Positions 1 through 11,033 of a DNA stretch of 64,000 bases are shown one piece after another. The DNA is from Thozetella sp. PMI_491 (taxonomy: Eukaryota; Ascomycota; Sordariomycetes; Chaetosphaeriales; Chaetosphaeriaceae). The DNA is taken from positions 595,913-659,912 of the forward strand of contig MU270046.1 in assembly GCA_021432635.1 (NCBI GenBank), in the 5' to 3' direction. The first letter of the stretch is position 1; every line of letters starts with the position of its first letter. The notes under the pieces were generated by a model that had not been told where the DNA came from, did not search any database, and worked only from the letters and a program-made list of their open reading frames with translations. A program made the position numbers and the translations under genes.

Positions 1-10
1 AGCACTTCAT
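1..10 (-). CDS. Start of a gene running off the left edge (partial)
   Basis: On the minus strand an ATG at 10-8 is followed by AAG TGC and the window end, so only Met-Lys-Cys is visible. The upstream leader is C/A-rich and pyrimidine-rich, as in fungal 5' UTRs, the base at -3 is A, and a TATA-like box lies about 150 bp upstream. A Met-Lys start would fit a signal peptide, but three residues cannot prove it. This is inferred from the promoter-like context only. Confidence 0.4.
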
Positions 11-3000
11 TTTGGATTGTGGAGGTGGTGGCTTGGCCGGGAAAGGGTAGCGTGCGGTTTGTAGGCGGAAAAATGAAGATGCGAGTCTTGGAGATGATGA
101 GGCTTGTTGACGATGTGAGAAGAGGAGCCAGACCGACGAGAGAGGGCTTGGTGATGTGTATTTATGAGTTTTCCTTCCAAGAGCCGCACGGGGTTTCGAA
201 TGGCCCTCTGCGGTCTCACCAGCACGTCCCTCCAATCTTCCTCTCCTAATCGCATGCTTGGCGGTCCTATCCGCGCCCCACAAGCCCGCAGTTGTGGATG
301 TCAATCGTCATCAAGGCACAGCATCCTTCCACAGCCTGTGCGGCCAGAACGGGAAGGGAGACAGCGAGCTGGCCCACGTCAACCGGGGGCTTATGGGGCG
401 CAGCCATAGGCGGGCCGGGGTGGCTTGCTCTTACAGGGACCGATCTGCCTCATCGGCCCCAGAGGAGGTACCGAGGCAGGCCAGGGTCCCCCCCTTTAAG
501 CTCCAAGGCCCCTAAAACAAACTTCCCTTTCCCCCTGCTTCCCTACCCCCTTGCTCCTGAAAAGTCCTCCTAGCTGCCACGCCCCGCGACCCGGCCATGC
601 GGCCGCCCCTAGCCACTCCTCCGGGACCTGTCGTCGCAAATACACGCGCTGGCCCACCGCAGAATCGCATTGTGGGATGTTCCGTGGTTCCTCGCTGCCT
701 GCCTGCTAAGCTGCTTATTTCTGCATAGCACCTAAAGGTCCCCGCACCCCGAGCTTAGCTGTGCCTGCCAGACTGCCAGCCTGGCTAGCTCCGATCTAAG
801 ATTGCGCCTCCTCCGACCCTATTAATACCATCACGATCCTTGGCGCCTGCGCTTGGAGCCTTGCAGATAGAGTCCTTGTATGTAGATAGAGCACAAGCGC
901 AGCATTGTCCCCGCCGTCGCAACCCGGACGGCGAGGCTCTGCGGACATTTCCCTTTTGCTCGATTCTTGACTCCCGATGTGTGTACCTCCCGGTGCTTGC
1001 TCCCCACGCCGCCCCCCGAAACACGGCTGCCTGTGTGTCGCGCTAGCACCCGCTCCCGGCAGCGGAGACCGGGGAGACGTCGCAATGCAAAATTGCAAAG
1101 GGTCCTGCTGCTGCTGGGATTCTGGGAGCGCATCTTCGCCGGGGGGGGTTGGGCTGGGGGGGATTCACGCCGCCTCGCTGTCGCTGTCGCTGTCGCTGCG
1201 GCTGCCCGCGCAGGGACCATAAGGCTATGGGATTTGTTTCCTGTCACCCCACCGCCCTTCGCCAAAAGAACCCCCGGACCACCGTAAGCAGCCTTTTCTG
1301 TGTAGTGAGACGACAGCAACGACGACGCCGAGAGAGACCTTTGTACTAAAAGGGAAAAGGACGCAAAGGTCAAAAAGGCGAAGGAATAGACGGCTATTTC
1401 AATTTCGTTGCCTGTGGAGGGACCAATGCAGAAATTTTTTGCGTTCCCACGGCATCGCGACTCAGGCAGTCAGCCCTGTCGCAAAAGGACTGTTGTCCTG
1501 CGAGTCCATCGAAGGAAGGACTGCAGCGTTTGATCAGCACCAGCTGCGCTTGCGCCTAACCATCGCCCAGGGGATTAAGAGGAGGTAAGGCTGAAGCTGC
1601 GACAAAAAGGGCGGCCGCCCGCATAGGAAAAATCGCGCTATCGCAGCGGCACAGCGCGAGCGGCCCCCACCCCCGGGCTCTTTGCTCTCGATGCCAACGG
1701 CCTAGGTGAAGCAGTCGACCTCCTGAATGCTCCTATCGTACCTCCGGGGACGATGCAGTCCGGACTGCATGTCTCCCCAATCGCACCCATCAAGTCCCCC
1801 GTCCGCGCCATCCTTGTACGCGCGTGTTTTGCCTTTCGCTCTCGTTTACCGCGCTCTAGCTCGTCTTGGCAGCCGCGGCTCGTGGCTGGTGTGTGACACT
1901 TGCGTGTCCGGGGGGCGGTGTTGGCCACCCTCTATCTACCAGCGTCGCATGACTCGCTGTGCCACAACGTTCGCGCAGCGTAGCTCTGTATAAACCTACG
2001 AGCTCTCCGGTGGCCGAATGCTGAGGTATGCTATTACTGCTCGCGCAGCCAATCGGAGTGCCACGGCAATTGTTGCCCGTATCTCGGTGGCGGCAAGAGT
2101 CCGGCGGAGACACTAATCACGAGTTTACCATGGCACCACCACACTTAGCTTTGGAGATGGAAGAGCGCACCCCGGCTTACGATATATCTCGGCCTCCGTG
2201 ATTAGACCATCTGGCCTGTAAACCCCGACGTCCTGCGGTTGCTCCGCCAAACAAGGCTCCACGTATTCCACCCTAGATCTAGGCACGCGCGAATCTTGGG
2301 GCACGGAAAGAGTGTGCAAGGCGGCTCTTCAGCGCTGGAAATTGGTATGGAGGTATAGGAAGCTGATGCAGGGATGCGGGCGGCCGATCCTAGAACAGGA
2401 GAGGGCCGTGAGCTTCTGGCTAGCGTCCCTGAGTAGTATGAAGCATTTTTTGAGACTTCTTTCTCGTCGACGTCTAGTGATCCTTCTATGCCAACGTACG
2501 CATTCTATTTTGATGTCTTGATGCGGAGACCCTGGAGCACTCCACGGCAGCTGAATATTCTGGGAGAATGCCCCTGGCGCCACCGGCACTACCATTTCCG
2601 AATTACCAGCTGGCCGTGTCCTTCCGCGCGGCTCATCCTATGCTGAAGGCACCATGCTTTTGCCCGTGCCTTCGTTCCTCGCACTCTTCCTTTGATATAG
2701 ACAGGGATGTGAACTTTCCTACTAACCATTGAGATTGACATCCTAATTGGATAGAGTCTCCGATGAGTTGCTTTCCTAATCGCCTTCATCTATCACCAAA
2801 GTATCCATTGCTTGTCATGGCCCTAGGCTTTAGCACTAGTAGACGTCAGTGGCCCAACTCACTAGTTGATCAGTGGCAAAGATGCTAGCTGCAAACTTGA
2901 GAGCTTCCATCATTGCCTTATGTCGCCAACGACAGATGGGAGCTTAGTGAGAAGTGATCATACTACTTACAACTGGAGGAGACAGCAAGTCTGAAACGAA

Positions 3001-3368
3001 TGTATGGCGATTTCGATGAGTAGAAGGCCATAAGGCAGACTAAACTCCATATGTTTCAAAGTACGGAGTGCATTCTGAGGACTTGGGCCAAGCCTCGGCC
3101 CGTTCGTAGAACAGGATCATCAATCTAGTAGACGATTCCTAAAATGCAGCATTGTCTAATGCGTTACAAAACTACCCCACAGAAATACTTGAGTAGGATT
3201 AGAACTTGTCTAGATGCATTCCTTTTATCCTGTACCTAGCGTGCATAAGGAGCAAGAAGCTGTGCCGCACAAGGAGCCATAGTTGTGCTGGTAAAGGGCC
3301 TGAGCACTGCTATCGCCTCGCAGACCTGTAAACGGCTAACAATGTCTTCCTAAATGTTTCATCTACCG
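11..3368. other. 3.3-kb gap without a supported gene
   Basis: Up to about 2 kb the DNA is GC-rich and looks like promoter or leader sequence for the left-edge gene. It holds a (GCTGTC)-type microsatellite near 1185-1206. Open frames of up to 180 codons, such as the one at 831-1373 minus, are low-complexity Ala/Arg/Ser-rich strings without family motifs or credible introns. From 2.1 to 3.4 kb the DNA is less GC-rich and no coding signal was seen. Confidence 0.5.
157..167 (-). promoter_or_regulatory. TATA-like box of the left-edge gene
   Basis: The minus strand reads CATAAATACA here, about 150 bp before the ATG at position 10. A CT/CA-rich leader lies between the two, which is a normal layout for a fungal promoter. 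Confidence 0.35.
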
Positions 3369-6319
3369 CTATGGCTCGCTAACCTGAACAGAATCTATCC
3401 CTAGCCTCACCTGGCCTGATACTCCCACCATCCTTCCGAGCTTATATCGAATGATGGATGAACTGAGATGCTCTGCCCACTCCTTCGGTTCCAAATTGCC
3501 CTTTTGTTCGAACTCTTGCAGCATTCGTGAGTCGCATATGTAATATAACCGCCCCGCGATGGTATTTGGGTCGATAGGCAGGTAAGGCCACCGGGCGAGG
3601 ACCGACGACAAGAGTAGAACTAGGATCATGTAGCACAGAATCCCGACTGCCATCCAACTACACACCTGGTGGGTCTTCCAAGTGACAACACTGGAGAAAG
3701 GGACATTGGCAAGTAGGATTGGTGTGATCTTGGAAAGAATTCCAGCGAAGGCCACCAGCCCGGTTACCACGTTGCGGCTCTTGATCGAATGCCAGAGCCC
3801 GGTAAAGACGTCGGTGGCGGGGACCACAAGGATAGAATCCTTAGCTAGCTGAGGTCGCCTAGACAGGCGCCTGTATGGCTCAAGCCTGGCCATCTCTGCA
3901 CTCAATGTCAACTACTATCATTCCATGGGTTTGTACAGCTCGAAGCTGACTTACCGGAGTGTAAATAGTCCCAGGAGAATGTGATCGCCACGCCAAATGC
4001 CGCAAACAAGAAATGGACACCAAATCCTTGCCCATCCATAAAATCCTCGAACCGGGTTTTTTGCAAGGTATTCTCGTAGTAGAGAACGAGCGTGAGGACG
4101 CCGCAAAGAACCAAGCCGAAGACCACCCTAAAGCCGAGGCCGAAGGCCTGGGGTGAGCTGAAGCATGATCGGAGGGTCTTTACGCCAGGCAGCCTATAGG
4201 ACGACCATTGACGTCCCAGGCTAGGCCGACCCCGAGAAGCTCCGCCGGGCAGCATTACAGTAAGACTACCGGAAGTAGATATTGACTTTTGATACCGAAC
4301 ATTGAGCGCAAACCGTAGCCCTTCGAAATATTCAACTCCAGATTCGTCGATGCTTCGCGTGTTGGGTCCGGAGTTAGGCATCTCCTTTACTAAGGCTTTC
4401 ATCCCTTCGTCTCTAAGCAGAGCGCAGGTCGCGGCGATACTAGAGGGATCCGACGCAGTCTCAGAGCGCCACCGGAAGAGAAGAACCGATACCGCCACAT
4501 GCATAACGGCCATGGCGACCAAGATACCCTCGGCCGCCCTCAATGGGCCCCGGAAGAAGCCCAGGCTGATGGGGCATCCAACGATAAATGCGGGAATGGG
4601 AAGGCAGTTGCCATAGACCTCCAGGCCAATGGCTTCGCCGGATAGCGCCACTAGCAGTGCCGACGAGCCGGTCAGGAGGTAGCTGAGCAGTGCCATGGGG
4701 TCTCCGACTTGGACCAAAAGCCGAATGCTCGTAGCAAACCCTGCCATCCCTCCGGGGAGCAGGCAGAGGGAATTGGCCGCCACCGCACCGCGAGGGGACG
4801 TGAGCGCCCGGAAGGCCAATATCTTGCTTATATTTGCATCCAGTATCTGCACTAATATGGATAAAACGGCGGCGAGGAATATTGGGACAAAGAGTCCAGT
4901 GAAATACGCCTCTGGTGATGCTGGCTCTAGTTGTGTTGCAATGGTGCCCGTGCCCGCCTGAGGTAGGCTAGTACTGGTTGGAGTGGCGTGAGAGGTAGGG
5001 GGAGCTCTCGGCATTCCTGGAGAGGTGAGATATTTCGTTACGGTCGTTGTTGGTATGCCATCGGCGTTCGTCAACGTGCTCAGGTATGCTGCCAGTGTGG
5101 CCGAAGGAAGCCCGTCCGAGCCTGTCAGTGGGATGAGATACTCGGTCAACGTTTTCGTTGGACGGCCGTCAGGATCGTATAGAGTCACCCGCTTAGTTCT
5201 AAAGATGGAGAGATCGGTGGGAATCGGAGTTTGAGGCTGTAGATATTCTGTCTGAGTCGCCGTCGGCACTCCGCGTGAGTCGGTCAGGGTAGTTACGAAT
5301 TGCTCCATTGCTGTCGTAGGAGTCGAAAGAACGCCCCAAATGTCCCCGAAAGAGGCCCTTGTTAGTGTGATATGATGCTGTCCGGCAGGCACAATGCGTG
5401 TGGACATTGGGGTGCCGCCACCTGCATTCGCGCCTGGGATAAAGGGTGCAGCTCCGGGTTGAGATGGTACCGGCAGATCGACCACAGAAGTTAGTGGGAC
5501 CCGGAAGCCACCCAGAACGCCAGCACAGGCAGATACCGTCTTCCAGGGGCGCAGTAATGCCTCATTCCATTCCCGTTCGAATCGGCAGTGGCCAGAGAAC
5601 GCAAAGTAGTCGAGGTTCTCGTTTATGACGGTATCACAAACCCCGGTGGGCCCGAATTCATCGAACACAACCACTTCGCAGGCTGAGGTGGTGTTTCCGG
5701 TCGTCACCAATGTGGGGTGGATGAAGCAGTTGGTGGTCTCGTCCACGGGATATGGGTAGTTGGGCCATACGCCAAATGTGTCCTGGTAATTGTCCTCCAC
5801 GATGGTCACCGCGGCGAGCGAGATGTAGGTTGGCGTGCCTAGATTGGGGTAGTCCTGGTAGGATGGACGGAGATTATTTGTCGGCATGTCTGGCGCCGGG
5901 GTAGGAGCTGTTGTGTTGTATCCGGGACGTCGGGAGATGCTGTCTGTTTGTGAAGGGTATGCAGACATGCCGGAAGCCGGTGCCGGGGTAGCAGCGGGTG
6001 CCGTTGAGTTGTCCCATCCTGTCGCTCCGGCGGCCGTGCGGGTCCCGTTACTTACTAACTGCGCTAGAACCTGGCGTGGTGGCGGAGGAGTGGCAGAAGT
6101 CGCGACGGGAGAAGTTCTCCACGGCACTGGCTGCGGATCGCTGCTCTTGAGCCGATCCACTGCAGGAAGCGAATTCTGTACATACTCAGAGAGCGCCACT
6201 AGGCTGCAGATGTAGATGAAGACAGAGGCTAAGAACGGTGTTCTCAGGGGGGTGGGCTTGTAGTTGGGACCCCGCTGATCAGGGCCAGCCGATGAGAAGT
6301 ATCGGCGAACTACCTCCAT
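3369..6319 (-). CDS. DUF3433-type multi-pass membrane protein, 963 aa
   Basis: Two exons (6319-3955 and 3895-3369) are joined by a 59-nt intron with donor GTAAGT and acceptor TGCAG, giving 963 residues. The family is large in filamentous ascomycetes and has no established function. A membrane helix lies at about residues 28-46. It is followed by a long Ser/Thr/Pro-rich, probably extracytoplasmic segment with Asn-x-Ser/Thr sites and four copies of a DGxPTxTxTxYL-like unit (344-431). A cluster of helices follows at about 480-660. The second family block begins near the splice site with MARLEPYRRL, continues through TPILLANVPF and TWKTHQVC, and ends with WPYLPIDPNTIAGRLYYICDS. These blocks match the usual order and spacing of DUF3433 proteins. 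The start is the first ATG of the open frame. A detached piece of a related gene lies at 50907-51548. Confidence 0.85.
5027..5290 (-). repeat. Four-copy internal protein repeat in the DUF3433 protein
   Basis: Residues 344-431 of the DUF3433 protein contain four related units. Their cores read DSRGVPTATQTEYL, DPDGRPTKTLTEYL, GSDGLPSATLAAYL and NADGIPTTTVTKYL. They lie in the predicted outside loop. The units are diverged at DNA level, so this is an old repeat and not a recent slippage event. Confidence 0.7.
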
Positions 6320-7014
6320 TGGAGCTTAGTCGCAGATGCAGCATCACCTATTCCCCATAGCAAAGATGAGGCTTGTGAGTGTTCTTCCTTTTGTCGGGCT
6401 TAGCAAATGGGTTCGGGCACCTCGGCTTGTATTGAGCGGAGAGTGGCGCCTGTGTTTCCCGAGGCCAGTTTCGGGGCAGGAAGAAGGCGCGCTTAGACTA
6501 TATACGTACGCCAGTACCGGCTCTTAGGAATAGGCGCCAGATCAGAGCTGCCTCCTATTTTAGTGCCCCTATCCCCTTTAGGTCGGTGCAAAATGATTAA
6601 TGTTGATTGCGGCTGACCGTCATTGGCCCGGGAAGCCATTATCCCGTGCTTTGCGTAACAGGCTGCGTTGATTGCGCAGCCACACTCTTGCGCGCTTCAT
6701 GCTACACAGGGCCGTTCGCACTGAGTAGAGGCTAAATGTCAAGCGGAGTGGTGCGCGGATGCAACAATGTCTCCGGTCTAGCCCGGGTTTGCTGTGCGTA
6801 ATACCGATATATTGCACAGGTACGGCCTATTGCTGCTTCTACAATACAACCTCCGCCTGCTTGCTAGCGATGTACTGCACCCTCGAAGATCTCCCCCCAT
6901 TACCATGCAACGATACAATAATTCTCCTCTAAGGTCACCGCTACATTTATAAGGTAAGGGGCCTTGAAAATGTAGAACCGCATTGGCAGAGCAGTGTTCT
7001 AGCGAGAGACAGTT
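6320..7014. other. Gap with no gene seen
   Basis: This is the upstream side of the DUF3433 gene and the downstream side of the transcription-factor-like gene. Only short unconvincing frames are present, and no further conserved C-terminal blocks of the neighbouring factor were found. Confidence 0.5.
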
Positions 7015-8051
7015 TCATTTCATTGTACTAAAGGAGGAAAGATGGTGGGTTTCCTTGATGATATTAGCTAATAGCATGTTTATTGTGCAAGCGCGAGTAG
7101 CGACATACTCTGTTATTATCCTCTTGACGACTGAACCATGCTCTAGATCGTCGAAACCACCTCTTAGCTTGACGATTCTGGCAACGGCATTGCTATGCAC
7201 CTTCCAGCCGTCGAAATGTCCGGCTAACCACTGCAGAAACGACAACGGTCAGTACTTTCCGGACAACACATCGGGAGCTAACCCGAGGGGCATCTTACAT
7301 GATCAGCCGCTAGCACCATGATCTTCATGACGGTGGCATCGCCAATGTCGTCAACCGCCAGCGAGATCTTGATGGATTCGATGCATTCGCCTCTATACTG
7401 TAGACAATGTCTAGCCAATTCTTGGGAGTCTTGCGCTCTGACTAGGCTGCGGCAGGATCTCAGTAAAAGAGCAGCGAGGAGCCCCGCATCCGTCGTTGCC
7501 CTTGATGCGAACAAAACAGCTCTAGCACGTCCAGAGAGTGGGCAGCCAACTCCAGGGTTCTCTATCTCATCGAGGAGGAAGACTTGGAGAACACTCAAAT
7601 CAGTCTCCTGACTTACTTGACCGACAGGGGGCTAGGAGGGGGCAGATGTACAATGGTGTACGAGGGATTCCTCAAGGGTGGAGAGCGATCGAACAAAGCT
7701 TTGAAATGGGTCTATCCGCCGGGGGCTCAGAGTTCCCAGGGGGCTGGGCAATGCTATCACCGTTGGCGCGTCTCCACGTTCCCGCGTTTTGCAGAGACTC
7801 ATGGGCGGCGGGGCTGCTGGCCTAGGTGCCCGTGTCGCATCGGCATGCACGGCCAATCCCGTTTCCCCGGCTTTAAGGCTCTTTCCAGCGGACTTCTTTC
7901 GCCGACGGAGGCCCGATTGCCGTGCCCGCGCGTGGATATCTCGGGCCACATGAGACCGGATTTGGCTCAGGCTCTCGAGGCTCGTAGCGTCGCTAGGGTG
8001 GGTAGTGTTGAGGAAGCAGAACTCCGGCTGCCTGCGCCTATTTGACTCCAT
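7015..8051 (-). CDS. Fungal transcription-factor-like protein, probably C-terminally truncated
   Basis: Three exons are proposed: 8051-7662, 7607-7299 and 7230-7015, giving 304 residues. Intron 2 (68 nt, GTAAGA..CTGCAG) is clear. Intron 1 (54 nt, GTACAC..GTCAG) has a weak donor, and it must be spliced to avoid an in-frame TAG. The N-terminus carries the short block common in fungal TF-like proteins, FCFLNTTHPSD followed by IRSHVARDIHARAR. Exon 2 has the helical block ending in a CLQYRGECIESI-like segment, and exon 3 has the ARIVKLRGGFDDL motif. No Zn2Cys6 cluster is present, which is usual for this subgroup. Relatives continue for roughly 150-250 residues beyond the LRGG block, but this frame stops after about 50. 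It may be a decaying copy, or it may have a missed downstream exon. The family assignment is fairly secure; functionality is not. Confidence 0.55.
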
Positions 8052-8578
8052 GCTTCGTCGGTACACGGCGTGTGATCGCCAGCGGTGGGTCGTGTTGCTT
8101 GCGCGGTCGTCAGTTTCCCAGTCCAGAAGTGGAAGTTATACAGGCGTCCGTATGTCGGGGCGACCCATTTGTCATCGGGCATCTGGTTCAGGGACAAAGC
8201 CGAGTCCTGCTGATCCTTGTATAAATTCCTAAATAGGATTAGTGTCAATGGGACTAACTCCCATTCGCGTAAGCTAATCCGGAAGGGGCTAGCCGTGTGG
8301 TTATGCAGATATTAAGTCCGGCTCTTTGCATGCTGTGATTCGCATGGCGCCGCCGTCGTGAAGTTCCAAGGCCCGATGGCTATGGACTTCTGGCGATCGG
8401 ATAATGGTGAAACCAGGAGGATGGGCACATGTAGCTATGGCTACTGACTCCATACGGATTTCTGGTATACTCCGCTATGGAACCTATATAAGCACGAGGA
8501 CGTCTCAAGAAGTCAGAGGAGCCGTCAACAGCATCTTAGACGCGCTTCGTACTAACTGCCTTCACTCACATAGCCAAC
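8052..8578. other. Divergent intergenic region between TF-like gene and SDR gene
   Basis: This 527-bp head-to-head spacer holds the SDR core promoter (TATA at 8485-8492) and presumably the weaker promoter of the TF-like gene. No reading frame in it looks coding. The divergent layout allows shared regulation, but nothing in the sequence proves it. Confidence 0.5.
8485..8492 (+). promoter_or_regulatory. TATA box of the SDR reductase gene
   Basis: A consensus TATATAAG lies 87 bp upstream of the ATG at 8579, with a plausible 5' leader in between. Confidence 0.6.
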
Positions 8579-9681
8579 ATGTCAGACACAAACAATACCT
8601 CTATCCCCAAGGGCTCCCTCGTTTTGGTCACTGGAGCCAATGGGTTCATTGGCTCGCATGTCGCCAAGCAGTTCCTCGAGCGCGGCTATCGTGTGCGCGG
8701 CGCAGTGCGAGACGCTGAGAAGTATGCCTTCATGCTCGACGAAGTCTTCCCCGAATATTCCAAGCGGGGAGACTTTGAGCTTGTCTCAGTCCCGGATCTG
8801 GGAAAACCTAACGCATATGACGATGCCATCATCGGCAGCGGCGTCGCCGCGATTGTGCACGTAGCTAGCCCGTTGACTTTCGATCCAGACCCGAACAATG
8901 TCATCCCCCAGACCATCGAGGGCGCGATGGGCCTGCTTAAAGCGGCGGCTCGAGAGCCTTCTGTAAAGCAGTTTGTGTTCACATCTTCGGCGCCCGTTTC
9001 CACCCCGTTCCCACCTGGTTCCCCCGGCCACATCACTAAGGACACCTGGGCCGACCCTGTAGTTCAGCTGGCGTGGGCACCCCCGCCATACGAGCCCCAT
9101 CGCGGGGGGGTCGTCTACCTTTCCAGCAAGCTTGAGGCGGAGAAGGCCATCTGGAAGTTCGTGGAGGAAGAGAAACCGGCATTTGACGTCAACACTGTGC
9201 TACCGTACACCACCATGGGCCAGGGCCTGCACAAGTCACAGCTGAAGGGCACGTCGGGATGGATCCAAGATGCGTACAACGGCAAAGTCGACTTCTTTGC
9301 GAGTCTCCCCGTCGGTAAGTACATCTCAAGCTGGTGACAACCGGAAGGGACACGGCACAGGTAGGCTGATCGCGACTTACAGCATTCCACGTCGATGTTC
9401 GCGACGTCGCGGCACTTCACGTTGCGGCGGTCCTGGATCCTGAGATCAAGGGGGAGCGCTTCTTCGCCTGGGCAAAGCCCGTCACCGTCAATGTCGTCCT
9501 CGAAATTTTGCGCGGAATGTTCCCTGATCATACCTTCATCGATGACATCCCCAACAAGCCCTTGTCGCCCGTCACCAAAGACGATACCTTTGTGCTATCG
9601 GTGTTGAAGAAGTGGGCGGGGCGAGACGACTGGATTTCTCTGGAAGAAACCGTCCGTGATGGTCTGAAGCCGCTCCCGTGA
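8579..9681 (+). CDS. Extended SDR NAD(P)-dependent reductase, 344 aa
   Basis: Exons 8579-9314 and 9383-9681 are joined by a 68-nt intron (GTAAGT..TTACAG), giving 344 residues. The N-terminus LVLVTGANGFIGSHVAKQFL holds the Rossmann TGxxGxxG motif. The catalytic Tyr-x-x-x-Lys is in YLSSKLEAEKA, and a preceding FTSSAPVS stretch supplies the active-site Ser region. Length and motif order match the dihydroflavonol-reductase / aldehyde-reductase (GRE2-like) branch, which reduces aldehydes or ketones with NADPH in the cytosol. The real substrate cannot be told from sequence. The ATG follows a TATA box by 87 bp in a good context (CCAACATG). The C-terminal exon is conserved up to DDWISLEETV, a usual end for the family, so the gene looks complete. 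Confidence 0.9.
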
Positions 9682-10566
9682 AACTGAGACTGGCGGAATG
9701 CTATTTTCACAGAGTATAGATCAAGTAGTTCTGAAGTTTTGCAATTGGACCCCGGAATTGGCATATTCAACATGCAGCCTTGGGCCAGTATATGCCTTCG
9801 CATCTCAATGTCCCACAACTCCTTTACATCATTAACTTAAGGAGATCTTAATCAGCTTTTAGTAGGCGAGATTGGCACAGCATCAGTAGATTTTAGTAAG
9901 GATTTTGGTTATTTGACTCACTATCTAATCCCGGCAACCTCTCGAGTCGGTAATGTTATCGCCAACAAAGCGAAGGGTAGCAAAACTTGAGGTCGCACAT
10001 TACTGGCTACGGGGATAACTGGTTATAGAAACCTATAAGTGCCCCTAATTTCGATAGTGATAAGCCGATGCTTGCTCTTAGCCTTAGCAGCTGCGGCATA
10101 CAGAGGATTGCCAAAGTGGAGCGTCGGAATCTAGTCCACCTTAGGAGAGGTAGGGGTGGAGGCTTACTTACCTCCCCTAGCCACGGGTGATCGTCCCGCC
10201 TGCAACGTCGTAGTAGGAACGCTAAGCTGACACCTTAGTCCCTTAAACATATACCATGGCGTCACCTATAGCTCGAGGTCGAAGCCGTCGGATATGGAGA
10301 GGAAGGGTATCTAGTGTGATTGTGTGGCATAGTCCCATTTTTGTTGCAGGGAAGATGTCACGATACGTCTGGGCATGTAGAATCTTGAAAGAGGGCAGAA
10401 AATGCCGCCAGGAAGGGTAACTTTTTTGGTCACCCGAATTCTCTATTATGGTCACCCCCTAGAATATTTTCAATACACATAACATCATTATATATCCAGC
10501 CGAGGCTCATAGGATGCGCCCTCCGTAGCGTCCACTCTTTTTGTTTTGTTTGGTGCCCGCCTTGGT
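9682..10566. other. Gap with no gene seen
   Basis: This is the region downstream of the SDR gene and of the small secreted protein (convergent ends). It is AT-richer than its surroundings and carries no convincing frame, tRNA or transposon end. Two short TTTTAGTA words near 9856 and 9891 recall the hairpin arm at 34851, but at this length the match is not significant. Confidence 0.4.
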
Positions 10567-11033
10567 CTAGGCGGTGAGAGTAGAGGTAACAGTGACAGTG
10601 ACGATGGGAGTCGGGGCGGTAACGGTGAGGGCAGAGAAGCCGTTGCACGTGCAGGCGGTAGAGAAGGCACCATAGTTCACACAGCCCGAGGCCCACACGG
10701 GAACGGTGGGCGCGACGGTCACGGTGCTGGTGGTGGTCGATGGCTCAGGAGTGACGGTCACGGCGAGAGAGGTGGCACACTCGGATCCACGGGCGAGGTA
10801 AGTAGCCTGGCCGAAGCGGGTCGCGCCGACCTGGTTGAAGCAGTTGTCCTGCGGCGTGTCAGTCAAGATCGAAGTCAAGATCGACGTGCCTAGACCACGG
10901 AGGACACGAGGGAAGAACGTGGAGGAGCCGGGGTGGGAGATTAGCGGGGTTCGCTTACACCGTGGCAGCCGTCAGGGAGGCCGGTGGCAGCAACGCCAGC
11001 AATGGCGGCAGCGAAAGCGAAGAAGGTCTTCAT
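10567..11033 (-). CDS. Small secreted six-cysteine protein, 118 aa
   Basis: Exon 1 (11033-10959, 25 codons) and exon 2 (10848-10567) are joined by a 110-nt intron (GTAAGC..CCGCAG), giving 118 residues. Residues 1-17 form a signal peptide, MKTFFAFAAAIAGVAAT. The mature part has six cysteines (23, 28, 49, 81, 91, 93), starting with a DGCHGDNCF block that is frequent in small fungal secreted proteins. It then runs into a Thr/Val/Pro-rich tail. The even cysteine count suggests disulfides and an extracellular life. The leader upstream is CA/CT-rich, as in well-expressed fungal genes. No enzyme family is recognised. It could be a cell-wall or effector-like protein; the function is unknown. Confidence 0.75.
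10861..10884 (-). repeat. Exact 12-bp tandem duplication inside the intron of the secreted-protein gene
   Basis: The plus strand reads AGTCAAGATCGA twice in a row. The copies lie near the 3' end of the 110-nt intron, just before the branch and acceptor region. Confidence 0.8.

Noticed and set aside
831-1373. 180-codon minus-strand frame
   Set aside because: It is Ala/Arg/Ser-rich low-complexity sequence over a microsatellite, with no motif, no intron signals and an overlap with equally long frames in other phases.
3369-3911. Separate small membrane-protein gene
   Set aside because: A 59-nt intron with good signals joins it in phase to the upstream frame, and together they give the normal DUF3433 layout.
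9850-9900. TTTTAGTA words as a second copy of the hairpin at 34817-34880
   Set aside because: The match is 8-10 bp without the inverted partner, so it is expected by chance in AT-rich DNA.
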